Below are positions 19,383 to 31,229 of a stretch of 61,868 nt of DNA, in pieces. Both the position numbers and the translations under genes were made by a program. Numbering within the stretch: the stretch's first letter is position 1; the number at the start of each line of letters is the position of its first letter. The DNA is from Solimicrobium sp. (GTDB lineage Bacteria; Pseudomonadota; Gammaproteobacteria; Burkholderiales; Burkholderiaceae_D), in the NCBI GenBank assembly GCA_021155915.1, contig JAJNBE010000002.1, positions 1 through 61,868 on the forward strand, written 5' to 3'. The notes beneath the pieces are model-generated. The model did not search any database and was not told the DNA's origin. It was given only the letters and a program-made list of their open reading frames with translations.

Positions 19383-20570
19383 ATGCCTCAGCAAATAAAA
19401 AGATTTTTTCAATTTTGTTCCAATGCCTTAAGCTTATTCCTAAGTAGGAGTATGAGAGGGGTTTATATTGCTACCGCAATTTCTTTGGCCGCTTGCTCAT
19501 CATTTAAAGAATCTAAAAGTCCACCGGCTGCTTTGGCTGAATTTAAGGAATCAATACCGCTTAAAACTGTGTGGTCTGGAAATGTAGGCCCGTCGAATGA
19601 CTTTACATTTTCTCCGGTGTCTATTTCGAATAGCATTTTCACAGCGGCGACTGACGGTACTATAGTTCGTTTTGATAGTGTAAATGGTCGAGAAATATGG
19701 AGAATAAAAGCTGAATTACCATTAACGGCAGGAGTCGGGGCTGATAATTCTACTTTATCTGTTGTAGGGTCTAAAGGCGTGCTATTTGCCTATGATTTAG
19801 ACGGAAAATTTCGTTGGAAAGTGCAAGCGGCTGGTGAGATATTGTCGGCTCCGGCAGTTGGCGGGGGGGTGATTGTAGCCCGTGGTATTAATAACCATGT
19901 TACAGCTTATGATAGTTTGACCGGGAAACGCCGTTGGGTAGTTGAGCGGTCATTACCACCTCTCATTTTACGAAGTGCCGATGGCATGGTGATTGCTGAT
20001 AACACTGTTTTTGCGGGCCTTTCCGGAGGAAAATTAATTGCAATCAATTTAACGAATGGCGTTGTGCAGTGGGAAGCCTCAGTTGGAGAGCCACGTGGTG
20101 CAACAGAGTTGGAACGTGTGGCGGATGTTTCCGGAGCACCTATTATTGTAGGTTCTGATGTCTGCGCTGTGGCATACCAAGGTAGGGTGACATGCTTTAA
20201 TATGAAAAATGGTGCAATACGTTGGGGAAAAATGTTATCTAGTAGTGTGGGCCTTGGTGCCGATGAGCGCGCTGTGTTTGCTGTGGACGATAAAGATACG
20301 CTCAGTGCATTCAGCCTTCACTCAGGCTTACTGGAATGGAAAAACGATAAATTGATGAACAGGCATCTGTCCAGTCCTGTTTCTTTTGGGCGAACAGTTG
20401 TGGTGGGTGACATGAAGGGTTATATCCATTTTCTTTCTCGGAACGATGGTTCTTTTTTAGCGCGAACTGGTACCGACGGAAGTCCGATCATAGCTACCCC
20501 CATAGTAGCGGGTGCTAATGTTATTTTTCAAACGAAGGCAGGAAAAGTCGTCGCACTTGCGATAGATTAA
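19383..20570 (+). CDS. bamB: Outer-membrane assembly lipoprotein BamB
   Basis: BamB is a beta-propeller scaffold of the BAM complex that inserts outer-membrane proteins. The sequence shows a lipobox (SLAAC) followed by repeated PQQ-like blades such as [18 protein letters not shown] and [13 protein letters not shown]. Start choice is uncertain. ATG 19383 has GGGTGA at good spacing. ATG 19281 gives 34 further residues, and ATG 19452 gives a compact signal but its AGGAG is too close. It ends 4 bp before der. Confidence 0.95.
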   Translation: MPQQIKRFFQFCSNALSLFLSRSMRGVYIATAISLAACSSFKESKSPPAALAEFKESIPLKTVWSGNVGPSNDFTFSPVSISNSIFTAATDGTIVRFDSVNGREIWRIKAELPLTAGVGADNSTLSVVGSKGVLFAYDLDGKFRWKVQAAGEILSAPAVGGGVIVARGINNHVTAYDSLTGKRRWVVERSLPPLILRSADGMVIADNTVFAGLSGGKLIAINLTNGVVQWEASVGEPRGATELERVADVSGAPIIVGSDVCAVAYQGRVTCFNMKNGAIRWGKMLSSSVGLGADERAVFAVDDKDTLSAFSLHSGLLEWKNDKLMNRHLSSPVSFGRTVVVGDMKGYIHFLSRNDGSFLARTGTDGSPIIATPIVAGANVIFQTKAGKVVALAID

Positions 20571-20574
20571 TTTA

Positions 20575-21915
20575 ATGAAACCGGTTATAGCGCTTATCGG
20601 CCGACCAAATGTCGGCAAATCTACACTTTTTAACAGACTTACCCGGTCGCGCGATGCTCTGGTAGCCGATTTACCCGGTTTAACGCGCGATCGTCATTAT
20701 GGGGAGGGCAGGGTAGGGGACCGTCCTTTTTTAGTCATTGATACTGGCGGTTTTGAGCCAGTGGCTAAAGAGGGAATTATGGCTGAAATGGCGAAGCAAA
20801 CAAAGCAAGCTGTGGCTGAAGCAGATGTGGTGATTTTTATCGTAGACGGAAGGCAAGGGTTAACACCCCACGACAAAACAATCACCGATTTTTTACGTAA
20901 ATCAGGTCGATCCGTGATGTTGGTTGTAAACAAAACGGAAGGTATGAAATACACTTCTGTTACGGCAGAATTTTATGAACTGGGTTTAGGAGATCCCTAT
21001 GTAATCTCGGCTGCACACGGTGACGGGGTTGTGGATTTAGTGGGCGAGGCACTTGATATTGCATTTTCCCAGCGTCAAGAGGATGATGAGCCGGAATCTA
21101 AAGATCGTGGCATCAAGTTGGCAATTGTGGGAAGACCTAATGTTGGAAAATCGACCTTAGTTAATACTTTATTAGGTGAGGAGCGTGTCATTGCATTTGA
21201 TATGCCGGGTACAACGCGGGATTCTATCGAAATTGCTTTCGAGCGAGATGGAAAAAAATATACTTTAATTGATACCGCGGGCATACGTCGCAGGGGGAAA
21301 GTGTTTGAAGCCATAGAAAAATTTTCCGTGGTTAAAACGTTGCAATCTATTTCGGAATCCAATGTCGTGTTACTACTGCTTGATGCGCAGCAGGACATTT
21401 CCGAGCAAGATGCGCATATTGCTGGCTTTATTCTGGAATCGGGTCGAGCTCTAGTGGTGGGTGTTAACAAATGGGATGGTTTACAAAGTGGGCGTCGGGA
21501 CGAGATTAAGTTTGATATAGATCGCAAATTGGGTTTTTTGTCTTTTGCGCAGTTTCATTATATATCGGCACTGAGATCATCGGGAATTGCTCCGATGATG
21601 AAATCAGTGAATCAAGCTTACGCTGCTGCGACAGCGAATCTTTCCACCCCTAAATTAACGCGAGCTTTAATCGAAGCAGTTGAGCATCAGCAGCCAAAAC
21701 GAAAAGGTTCTATTCGTCCTAAATTACGATATGCGCATCAAGGAGGACAAAATCCTCCGATTATTGTGGTCCATGGAAACGCGCTTGATGCAGTGGCCGA
21801 TGTCTATAAACGCTATCTGGAAAAGCATTTTAGAGAGACGTTCTCACTAGTCGGCACGCCGTTGCGTATTGAAATGAAATCAAGTAAAAATCCTTTTTCA
21901 AAAGCAGAGAAGTGA
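20575..21915 (+). CDS. der: Ribosome-assembly GTPase Der (EngA)
   Basis: The 446-residue protein has two consecutive GTPase domains, each with a [10 protein letters not shown]-loop (residue 8 and about residue 181), DxxG and NKxD-type motifs (NKTE in the first, NKWD in the second), and a C-terminal KH-like domain rich in basic residues. Der is needed for 50S subunit maturation. It is of normal length, lies 4 bp behind bamB and is probably cotranscribed with it. Confidence 0.98.
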   Translation: MKPVIALIGRPNVGKSTLFNRLTRSRDALVADLPGLTRDRHYGEGRVGDRPFLVIDTGGFEPVAKEGIMAEMAKQTKQAVAEADVVIFIVDGRQGLTPHDKTITDFLRKSGRSVMLVVNKTEGMKYTSVTAEFYELGLGDPYVISAAHGDGVVDLVGEALDIAFSQRQEDDEPESKDRGIKLAIVGRPNVGKSTLVNTLLGEERVIAFDMPGTTRDSIEIAFERDGKKYTLIDTAGIRRRGKVFEAIEKFSVVKTLQSISESNVVLLLLDAQQDISEQDAHIAGFILESGRALVVGVNKWDGLQSGRRDEIKFDIDRKLGFLSFAQFHYISALRSSGIAPMMKSVNQAYAAATANLSTPKLTRALIEAVEHQQPKRKGSIRPKLRYAHQGGQNPPIIVVHGNALDAVADVYKRYLEKHFRETFSLVGTPLRIEMKSSKNPFSKAEK

Positions 21916-21927
21916 ATGTAATACTAG

Positions 21928-21969
21928 ACGTAATATCGAACGTAATGTCACCCGTTACGTCAAACGTAA
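21928..21969. promoter_or_regulatory. Cluster of four ACGTAA half-sites upstream of hfq
   Basis: ACGTAA occurs at 21928, 21940 and 21964, and inverted as TTACGT at 21955, within 42 bases between der and hfq. The direct copies are spaced 12 and 24 bases apart, and 21940-21945 with 21955-21960 can form a 6-bp hairpin. The same half-sites make up the 16-bp palindrome in the effector region (56530 and 58292). It could be an operator or a small repeat family. Confidence 0.35.
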
Positions 21970-22080
21970 CATAATTTTATAGGATATGAGCATTTTGCTC
22001 TCGTCGATTCAGTATGGAGTTTTTGGGCTGGTGGTGCAGTTGTCCTTAACTTCACGACATAACCACACTATGGAGCTGCC

Positions 22081-22323
22081 ATGAGCAATAAAGGGCAATT
22101 ATTACAAGACCCATTTCTGAATGCCTTACGAAAAGAGCATATACCGGTTTCGATCTATCTTGTGAATGGAATTAAATTACAAGGACACGTCGAGTCTTTT
22201 GATCAGTACGTAATTTTATTGCGTAACACGGTTACTCAAATGGTTTACAAGCACGCGATATCCACAGTAGTTCCCGCCCGAGCTGTGAATTTGACCGAGG
22301 AGTCTGAGTCTGAGCCTGAGTAA
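22081..22323 (+). CDS. hfq: RNA chaperone Hfq
   Basis: The 80-residue protein matches Hfq throughout: [38 protein letters not shown] (Sm1) and the Sm2 segment ending [11 protein letters not shown]. Hfq forms a hexamer that pairs small RNAs with mRNAs. The acidic tail is short. GGAG precedes the ATG. The der-hfq-hflX order is conserved. Confidence 0.98.
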   Translation: MSNKGQLLQDPFLNALRKEHIPVSIYLVNGIKLQGHVESFDQYVILLRNTVTQMVYKHAISTVVPARAVNLTEESESEPE

Positions 22324-22324
22324 T

Positions 22325-23539
22325 TTGCCGGAATCTGTAACCGGGTCGGCTATCCGTGCAATTTTGATTGGCGTGGATTTGGGCAAGGGCGACGTTACTT
22401 CTAGTATGGAAGAGCTTTCCTTGCTTGCTCTGTCGGCGGGAGCTCAGCCAATCGCTACGGTGACGTGTAAACGTTCGCGTCCGGATTCCACTTTTTTTGT
22501 CGGCATTGGTAAAACGGAAGAAATTGCAGACGCAATAATTGATCACAATATTGACTTAGTTATTTTTAATCATAGTCTTAGTCCGGCACAACAGCGTAAT
22601 TTGGAAAAGCAATTAAAAATCCAGGTACTGGACCGTACAAGCTTAATTCTTGATATTTTTGCGCAACGTGCAAAAAGCCACGAAGGGAAGGTGCAAGTTG
22701 AGCTTGCGCAACTGCAACATTTGGCGACCCGATTAGTTCGGGGTTGGACCCATTTGGAACGACAAAAAGGTGGAATTGGTTTGCGCGGACCAGGGGAGAC
22801 TCAGTTGGAAACGGACCGGCGTTTGCTGGGTGAGCGGGTTAAAGTGTTAAAAGATAAGCTCGGCAAGTTACAGCGGCAGCGGGAAACACAGAGGCGTGCT
22901 AGAGACCGTTGTCATGTATTTTCAGTGTCGTTAGTCGGTTACACGAATGCAGGTAAGTCAACATTATTCAACGTTTTAACCAAAGCCGATGTTTATGCCG
23001 CTGATCAATTATTTGCTACCTTAGATACTACTTCACGTCGCCTCTATTTAGGCAATGTGGGCCAGATTGTGGTGTCAGATACAGTGGGATTCATTCGTGA
23101 GTTGCCTCATCAATTAGTGGCCGCATTCCGAGCTACTTTAGAGGAAACAATCCGGGCAGATCTCCTACTCCACGTTGTGGATGCTTCAAGTCCTACAAGG
23201 TTGGAGCAGATTTTAGAAGTTAACCAAGTTTTGAAGGAAATCGGAGCCGAGCAAATTCCCCAATTGCTGGTTTGGAACAAGATCGATGCTGCAGAGCTCA
23301 ACCCAGGGATCGAACGTGATGAATGTGATAAACTGCGACGTGTTTTTTTGAGTGCAAAAACCGGGCAGGGACTAAATGAGTTACGCTCCGCACTTGTTGA
23401 ATTTGCGCAACAACTTGGATTTGGCCCTATCAATGATGGTGCACCAGATAGTTTTCCTGATGTTAATACCAAGAATGGTCCTACATCTTCAGATTTGATA
23501 TTGCAAACTGACGCTGCTAGCATTAAAACTGCTGATTAG
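22325..23539 (+). CDS. hflX: Ribosome-associated GTPase HflX
   Basis: HflX is a stress GTPase that splits stalled 70S ribosomes. The 404-residue protein has the N-terminal HflX domain (LDRTSLILDIFAQRAKSHEGK, then GGIGLRGPGETQLE), a GTPase domain with P-loop GYTNAGKS, DTVGF switch and NKID, and a short variable tail. The chosen start is TTG 22325, one base after the hfq stop. No ATG fits the conserved N-terminus (AILIGVDLGKGD), so a rare start with coupling to hfq is likely. Confidence 0.95.
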   Translation: MPESVTGSAIRAILIGVDLGKGDVTSSMEELSLLALSAGAQPIATVTCKRSRPDSTFFVGIGKTEEIADAIIDHNIDLVIFNHSLSPAQQRNLEKQLKIQVLDRTSLILDIFAQRAKSHEGKVQVELAQLQHLATRLVRGWTHLERQKGGIGLRGPGETQLETDRRLLGERVKVLKDKLGKLQRQRETQRRARDRCHVFSVSLVGYTNAGKSTLFNVLTKADVYAADQLFATLDTTSRRLYLGNVGQIVVSDTVGFIRELPHQLVAAFRATLEETIRADLLLHVVDASSPTRLEQILEVNQVLKEIGAEQIPQLLVWNKIDAAELNPGIERDECDKLRRVFLSAKTGQGLNELRSALVEFAQQLGFGPINDGAPDSFPDVNTKNGPTSSDLILQTDAASIKTAD

Positions 23540-23620
23540 CATAGATATTGAATATTGGTAAGAAAATTTCCCGCAAAACATTACTATTTCGCTCAAAAAC
23601 TTAAATCGGAAGATCGCAGA

Positions 23621-24871
23621 ATGTTTGTTTCATATCTAAAAAAAATAAGTGTAATGTTGTCTGTGAATGACCCCAAGTGGGGGCGCGGCTCAGGCAATGA
23701 TAATAATGGCCATCAGCCCAACCACGCGACTTCCAATGGTCCGCCGGATCTTGACGAGTTATGGACTAATTTTAACCGCAAATTGAATTCCCTCTTGGGA
23801 GGGAAAGGTTCAGGACCATCCGGTGGTCCTGCTTCTGCAGGTTCCAGCGGTGCGGCAAAAGGAGTTTGGTTCATCGCTGCGATTATAATTTTTCTTTGGT
23901 TGGTTAGTGGATTTTTTGTCGTACAAGAAGGGCAGACTGGCGTAGTTTTAACGTTTGGCAAATACAGTCATGACACGCCATCTGGTTTCAATTGGCGGGC
24001 TCCATACCCGATTCAAAGTAATGAAATTGTGAATATTTCCCAAGTACGTACTGTTGAAGTGGGTTATCTATCCAATGTGAAAAATAAGCAGCCCAAAGAA
24101 GCATTGATGTTGACCGATGATGAAAATATTATCGATATTCAGTTTGCTGTGCAATACAAGTTAAAAAGCGCGTCGAATTGGATTTTTAGTAATCGTGAAC
24201 AGGAACGCACAGTTAAGCAAGTGGCAGAAACAGCTATCCGGGAAGTGGTGGGGCGAAGTAAGATGGATTTTGTATTGTACGAAGGTCGGGAAAAGGTTGC
24301 TTTGGACGTGGCGCAATTAATGCAACAAATACTGGACAGATATAATTCAGGTGTACAGGTGACAAATGTCACAATGCAAGGAGTTCAACCTCCTGAGCAA
24401 GTGCAAGTAGCCTTCGATGATGCGGTAAAAGCGGGGCAAGATCGTGAGCGTCAGAAAAATGAAGGGCAGGCTTATGCAAATGATGTCATCCCAAAAGCGC
24501 GCGGTGCTGCGGCACGTTTAAAAGAAGAGTCACAAGCTTATCAAGCTCGTATTGTTGCGGACGCGGAAGGTAATGCGGCCCGGTTTAAACAAGTATTAAC
24601 CGAGTATCAAAAAGCACCAGCAGTAACTCGCGATCGGATGTATTTGGAAACCATGCAGCAAATATTCAGCAGTACTACCAAAATGATGATTGACACAAAG
24701 AATAGTAATAATATGATTTATTTACCATTAGATAAGCTAATGGGCCAGGTCCCTGACTCTCTAGCTGCGGCTCCCAAATCAATCAGTATTTCTGCTGTAC
24801 CAGAATTAACTAATGCTAATGAATCTTTGAAATCAAGAGAGAATTATTCACGGGATAGGGAGGGTAGATAA
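23621..24871 (+). CDS. hflK: FtsH protease modulator HflK
   Basis: HflK forms a membrane complex with HflC that surrounds and regulates the FtsH protease. The protein has a Gly/Asn-rich cytoplasmic start (DPKWGRGSGNDNNG), a membrane segment (about 85-105 in this numbering) and a SPFH/band-7 domain with a long helical region. ATG 23621 was chosen because GGAAG precedes it by about 8 bases. ATG 23654 (MLSVNDPKWGRG) is an alternative, and a start at 23555 seems too long. Its TAA overlaps the hflC ATG by one base. Confidence 0.95.
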   Translation: MFVSYLKKISVMLSVNDPKWGRGSGNDNNGHQPNHATSNGPPDLDELWTNFNRKLNSLLGGKGSGPSGGPASAGSSGAAKGVWFIAAIIIFLWLVSGFFVVQEGQTGVVLTFGKYSHDTPSGFNWRAPYPIQSNEIVNISQVRTVEVGYLSNVKNKQPKEALMLTDDENIIDIQFAVQYKLKSASNWIFSNREQERTVKQVAETAIREVVGRSKMDFVLYEGREKVALDVAQLMQQILDRYNSGVQVTNVTMQGVQPPEQVQVAFDDAVKAGQDRERQKNEGQAYANDVIPKARGAAARLKEESQAYQARIVADAEGNAARFKQVLTEYQKAPAVTRDRMYLETMQQIFSSTTKMMIDTKNSNNMIYLPLDKLMGQVPDSLAAAPKSISISAVPELTNANESLKSRENYSRDREGR

Positions 24872-25749
24872 TGAACAAGTTTATTTCTTCCGGAGTTGCC
24901 CTAATCATTGCTTTGTTTATATTTTCATCCACGGTTTTTGTTGTTGATCAGCGTCAATACGCCATCGTGTTTGCATTGGGTGAGATGAAAAAAATCATCA
25001 ATGAGCCGGGCCTTCATTTCAAATTACCCCCACCATTTCAAAACGTGCTTTTCCTGGACAAGCGTATTTTGACTATTGATTCGCCTGAGTCTGACCGTTT
25101 TATTACTGCTGAGAAAAAAAATATTTTGGTAGATTCTTTTGTTAAGTGGCATATCACTGATCCTAAGCTTTATTACATTAGTTTGGGCGGCGAGGAACAG
25201 CGGGCAAATGATCGGTTAAATCAAATAGTCAAGGCTGCCTTAAATGATGAAATTACTAAGCGAACCGTGCGCGATGTGATTTCTGGTGAGCGCAGTAAAG
25301 TGATGGAGGCTTTACGCACTAAAGTTTCGGCAGAAGCAAAAGAAATTGGTGTTGAAATAATAGATGTGCGGTTAAAGCGCGTTGATTATGTTGAACAAAT
25401 TAACAATTCTGTTTATGACCGTATGAAGGCTGAACGAACTCGCGTGGCAAATGAATTGCGATCAACTGGTTATGCTGAATCTGAAAAAATCAGAGCCGAC
25501 GCGGATAAGCAAAGCACTGTGATTTTAGCTGAAGCGTATCGGGAAGCAGAAAAGTTGAAGGGTGACGGCGATGGCCGTGCGAGCAAGATCTACGCACAAG
25601 CATTTGATCAAAACCCCGAGTTCTACAAGTTTTATCGTAGTTTGGAGGCTTATCGTAACAGCTTTAAGAATAAAAATGATGTGTTAGTCATCGATCCAAA
25701 TTCTGATTTTTTCCACTATTTCAAGGGACCGGGCAGGCAAAGTAAATGA
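24871..25749 (+). CDS. hflC: FtsH protease modulator HflC
   Basis: This partner of HflK has 292 residues, with an N-terminal membrane anchor (about 5-23) and a SPFH/band-7 domain containing the family features VVDQRQYAIVFALGE, IKWHITDP-like VKWHITDPKLYY and RVDYVEQINNSVYDRM. It is translationally coupled to hflK and of normal length. Confidence 0.97.
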   Translation: MNKFISSGVALIIALFIFSSTVFVVDQRQYAIVFALGEMKKIINEPGLHFKLPPPFQNVLFLDKRILTIDSPESDRFITAEKKNILVDSFVKWHITDPKLYYISLGGEEQRANDRLNQIVKAALNDEITKRTVRDVISGERSKVMEALRTKVSAEAKEIGVEIIDVRLKRVDYVEQINNSVYDRMKAERTRVANELRSTGYAESEKIRADADKQSTVILAEAYREAEKLKGDGDGRASKIYAQAFDQNPEFYKFYRSLEAYRNSFKNKNDVLVIDPNSDFFHYFKGPGRQSK

Positions 25750-26120
25750 AGGAATTAACTCGACTGCTATTGGCTACCAAGGTTATTTAGCCGTAAGGCA
25801 TTCAAAATATCCTGGAGCCGCCTTGTCTGAGCTGGCAGCATTGCAGGGGTCTGCGTAAAAATAAATTTGCAATAGTCGGATGGTTTTGTACAGGTCTCTG
25901 TAAGTTGAAAACAAGCCTTGAAGACCTCTGAACAACCCACTGCGCGATCCAAATTCGGGGTTGCGCGGTGCTCGTAGTCCTCATGTACTTAAATACATCT
26001 CGGTTGCTGCGCTCCGTGCGCCTTTGAGTCGCTCGCCACGGCTGTGCAGTGGTCTTTTGAAGGCGAAACCTTGGGCTTATTCTGTTTTTTGATAACTTTT
26101 TTCTGTCCTATTTGATTTTT
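25750..26120. other. Gap between hflC and hisZ with possible DUF2065 relic
   Basis: About 370 bases without an intact gene, more GC-rich at the right. In Burkholderia a small membrane protein gene (DUF2065) usually sits between hflC and hisZ. Pieces of this gap (about 25845-25900, reading KNKFAIVGWFCTGLCKL) recall its C-terminal half, but two in-frame stops and no start remain, so this is only a guess at a relic. Near 25978 an imperfect inverted repeat (CCTCATGTAC / ATACATC) leads into a C/G-rich stretch of the dispersed-repeat kind. Confidence 0.3.
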
Positions 26121-28606
<2,486 letters not shown>

Positions 28607-29025
28607 CCGGGGATCTTCTGTTGACCGCTCAATAGCTTCGATAATTTCTGAAATAGAATGAAAATTTTCACTCTTCATTAACTCATCATTCGGCGGAAGC
28701 ACTAGGGATTCAATTGTAAGCGGAAGAATTTATGATGCCAGCTTTCTGACGGGCCCCAAAAATCTTTATGCGGTGTGCAAGGGGCTTCCGAAATATATCT
28801 GATCTTCCCATGGACTACACTTCCTCTGTGAGGAAAAAGCGTTTCTGAGCAGCGAAGTCTGGCGAGATGGCATTAAATCGTGCATTCGGACTTATTCAGA
28901 CCGAGGATCCCAATTAAGTTGATAGTAATCAGTTATTTGTGATTTTTGTAAAGTCATTTATCATTCATACCCAACTAAAAATAGACTAATCGTAATTCAG
29001 CGATCAGCAACAGAAGGAGTCATTA
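28607..29025. other. Non-coding gap between purA and the permease gene
   Basis: About 420 bases with no open frame I can support on either strand and no RNA gene recognised. It may be decayed coding DNA, since a purine phosphoribosyltransferase gene often follows purA in relatives, but I could not match any stretch to it. AGAAGGAG directly before 29026 is the permease ribosome site. Confidence 0.4.
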
Positions 29026-30432
29026 ATGCATACAGAAGAACTATCCGGTGATACAGGTTCACTTAAACGAGATCTAAGTGAACGCCATATACGCATGATG
29101 GCGTTAGGCGCCTGTATCGGCGTTGGACTATTTTTGGGTTCCGCTAAAGCTATTGAAATGGCGGGGCCTTCTATAATGCTGTCTTATCTCATCGGTGGTT
29201 TAGTTATATTAGTTATCATGAGGGCATTAGGCGAAATGGCCGTGCACAGCCCTGTTTCAGGATCGTTTAGCCGTTATGCACATGATTATATGGGGCCATT
29301 GGCTGGTTATTTAACGGGATGGAATTATTGGTTTCTCTGGATAGTAAGTTGTGTTGCGGAAATTACTGCAGTCGCAATTTATATGGGGTTCTGGTTTCCT
29401 GATACACCACATTGGATTTGGGCTTTGGCCTCTCTGGCAAGTATGGGCGCAGTTAATTTGATTAATGTAAAGGCATTCGGTGAATTTGAATTCTGGTTTG
29501 CATTAATAAAAATTATTACCATCATTGCTATGATTTTTGGTGGTCTTGGGATAATTGTTTTTGGATTCGGTAATGATGGTGTTGCGATAGGAATTTCAAA
29601 TTTATGGTTACATGGGGGGTTTTTTCCTCACGGGGCAGATGGTGTGTTGATGTCTTTGCGAATGGCTATTTTTGCTTATCTGGGTGTTGAGATGATCGGA
29701 TTAACAGCAGGTGAAGCCAAGAATCCGGCAAAAACTATTCCTGATGCAATCAACTCGGTATTTTGGCGTGTTGTCATTTTCTATATAGGCGCTCTATTTG
29801 TAATTTTATCCATTTATCCATGGAACCAGATTGGTACGCAAGGCAGTCCGTTTGTAATGACCTTCGAGCGTTTAGGTATTAAAACAGCAGCAGGTATTAT
29901 TAATTTTGTTGTTATTACTGCGGCGCTTTCCTCGAGTAATGGTGGTATTTTTAGTACTGGTCGAATGTTATTTAGCTTAGCGCAAAATGGTCATGCGCCC
30001 AAGAGTTTTACTAGTGTTTCCAAATCAGGAGTTCCACATATTGCTTTATTGTCGACGATGTTAATTTTATTGCTTGGCGTCTTGCTCAACTACTTGATGC
30101 CAGAGAAAATCTTTAACGTAGTCACCTCTATTGCGACGTTTAGCGGTATTTGGACTTGGGTAATGATTTTGCTCACTCAAATTAAGTTTCGTCGTAGTTT
30201 ATCTGCCGACCAAGCAAAAGCACTCAGTTATCGTATGTGGTTGTGGCCATTTTCTTCCTATTTAGCGCTGGCCTTTTTGGCTTTCGTAATCGGGTTGCTT
30301 GCCTATTTTGAAGAAACCCGTATTGCACTCTATGTGGGTATTTTATTTATGAGTATATTGACGCTGATTTATTTTATGTATCTGAATAAGCCAAAAGATG
30401 GAAAAGACTATAAACTGAACTCTGTGCAATAA
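29026..30432 (+). CDS. Amino-acid permease of the APC family, proline/GABA-type
   Basis: The 468-residue protein has about 12 membrane segments. It shows the amino-acid transporter family signature near the start (HIRMMALGACIGVGLFLGSAKAIEMAGP), the GEMAVHSPVSGSFSRYA segment, and the GVEMIGLTAGEAKNP motif in the sixth-helix region. It most resembles ProY/GabP-type symporters for proline or related amino acids; the substrate cannot be fixed from sequence. A strong AAGGAG lies upstream. It is the last metabolic gene before the secretion locus and may serve nutrient uptake from a host. Confidence 0.9.
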   Translation: MHTEELSGDTGSLKRDLSERHIRMMALGACIGVGLFLGSAKAIEMAGPSIMLSYLIGGLVILVIMRALGEMAVHSPVSGSFSRYAHDYMGPLAGYLTGWNYWFLWIVSCVAEITAVAIYMGFWFPDTPHWIWALASLASMGAVNLINVKAFGEFEFWFALIKIITIIAMIFGGLGIIVFGFGNDGVAIGISNLWLHGGFFPHGADGVLMSLRMAIFAYLGVEMIGLTAGEAKNPAKTIPDAINSVFWRVVIFYIGALFVILSIYPWNQIGTQGSPFVMTFERLGIKTAAGIINFVVITAALSSSNGGIFSTGRMLFSLAQNGHAPKSFTSVSKSGVPHIALLSTMLILLLGVLLNYLMPEKIFNVVTSIATFSGIWTWVMILLTQIKFRRSLSADQAKALSYRMWLWPFSSYLALAFLAFVIGLLAYFEETRIALYVGILFMSILTLIYFMYLNKPKDGKDYKLNSVQ

Positions 30433-30524
30433 AAATAACGATCGGTATGAAACCTAGGAGTGTCGGGTTTTTCAGGTTTATCCGGGCAATGATATTCGAA
30501 TAAGAGTTTTTTTCGTTGAGGATA

Positions 30525-31220
30525 ATGTTGTTTTATTCATTTAAAAATAAACTAGTTTGCCTCGTTACCTCCTTGGTATTAGTTGGATGTGCAGCGACCA
30601 ACTCCTTACTAGGGGGTAATTCACGTAAAGATGCTATTGCGGAGACCGAATGGGCCTTTGCGAAAAACGAAGTGATCATTGATGTAAAGTCGTCGGAAAG
30701 ATTGAATGCGTACAATGGTGAGGCGCATACCTTAGTTATAGGTATGTTCCAAATGTCAGATGCAGCCGCGTTTTATAAATTGACGTCTGACGTTTCCTCT
30801 ATGAGCGAGGCTCTTGAATTTGGTAAGGGCAAAGATCAATTTCTCCAATTAGTGCGATTTGTCGTTTCTCCGGGGAAATGCATGCGGTTTATGTTAGATC
30901 GGGTACAAAATGCAAAATATGTTGGCATTATTACCGGATATTATGTATTAGATCAGCAAAATTCATGGCGAATATTCCCTATTAGCATCGATATTTCCCG
31001 TAGGGGGCTAATTTCTCGAACATTCAAAGCTAAACCAATTAAACTCATGATTAAAATGGAGTTGGGTGCGGAAGGAATTGTCCAAGCTCAAAGCGTCAAC
31101 CAGGAAACATCTGTTTCGGCCCATTGTTTAAATGAACCCAACCGAAATAATGTAACTGATAAACTTTTGGAATGTTGCGATTACACTATTCAATACGTTC
31201 AAGATAAGATAGTCGATTAA
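30525..31220 (+). CDS. tssJ: Type VI secretion lipoprotein TssJ
   Basis: TssJ is the outer-membrane lipoprotein of the TssJLM envelope complex. The 231-residue protein has a lipoprotein signal with lipobox LVGC (C22), then a beta-sandwich region with family hallmarks (NAYNGEAHTLVIGMFQMSDAAAF, and FPISIDI near the end of the core). It is longer than common TssJ proteins, with a C-terminal extension containing CC and C residues. ATG 30525 has GAGG upstream; TTG 30516 is less likely. It is the first gene of the tssJKLM block and ends 9 bp before tssK. Confidence 0.88.
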   Translation: MLFYSFKNKLVCLVTSLVLVGCAATNSLLGGNSRKDAIAETEWAFAKNEVIIDVKSSERLNAYNGEAHTLVIGMFQMSDAAAFYKLTSDVSSMSEALEFGKGKDQFLQLVRFVVSPGKCMRFMLDRVQNAKYVGIITGYYVLDQQNSWRIFPISIDISRRGLISRTFKAKPIKLMIKMELGAEGIVQAQSVNQETSVSAHCLNEPNRNNVTDKLLECCDYTIQYVQDKIVD

Positions 31221-31229
31221 GGTATGAGA

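Noticed and set aside
25767..25984. Two short minus-strand frames between hflC and hisZ
   Set aside because: Overlapping frames without start signals or recognisable product. They cover the suspected relic and repeat sequence.
30433..30500. Possible terminator after the permease gene (AAACC ... GGTTT with a short T run)
   Set aside because: Only about five pairs with a long loop; too weak to call.
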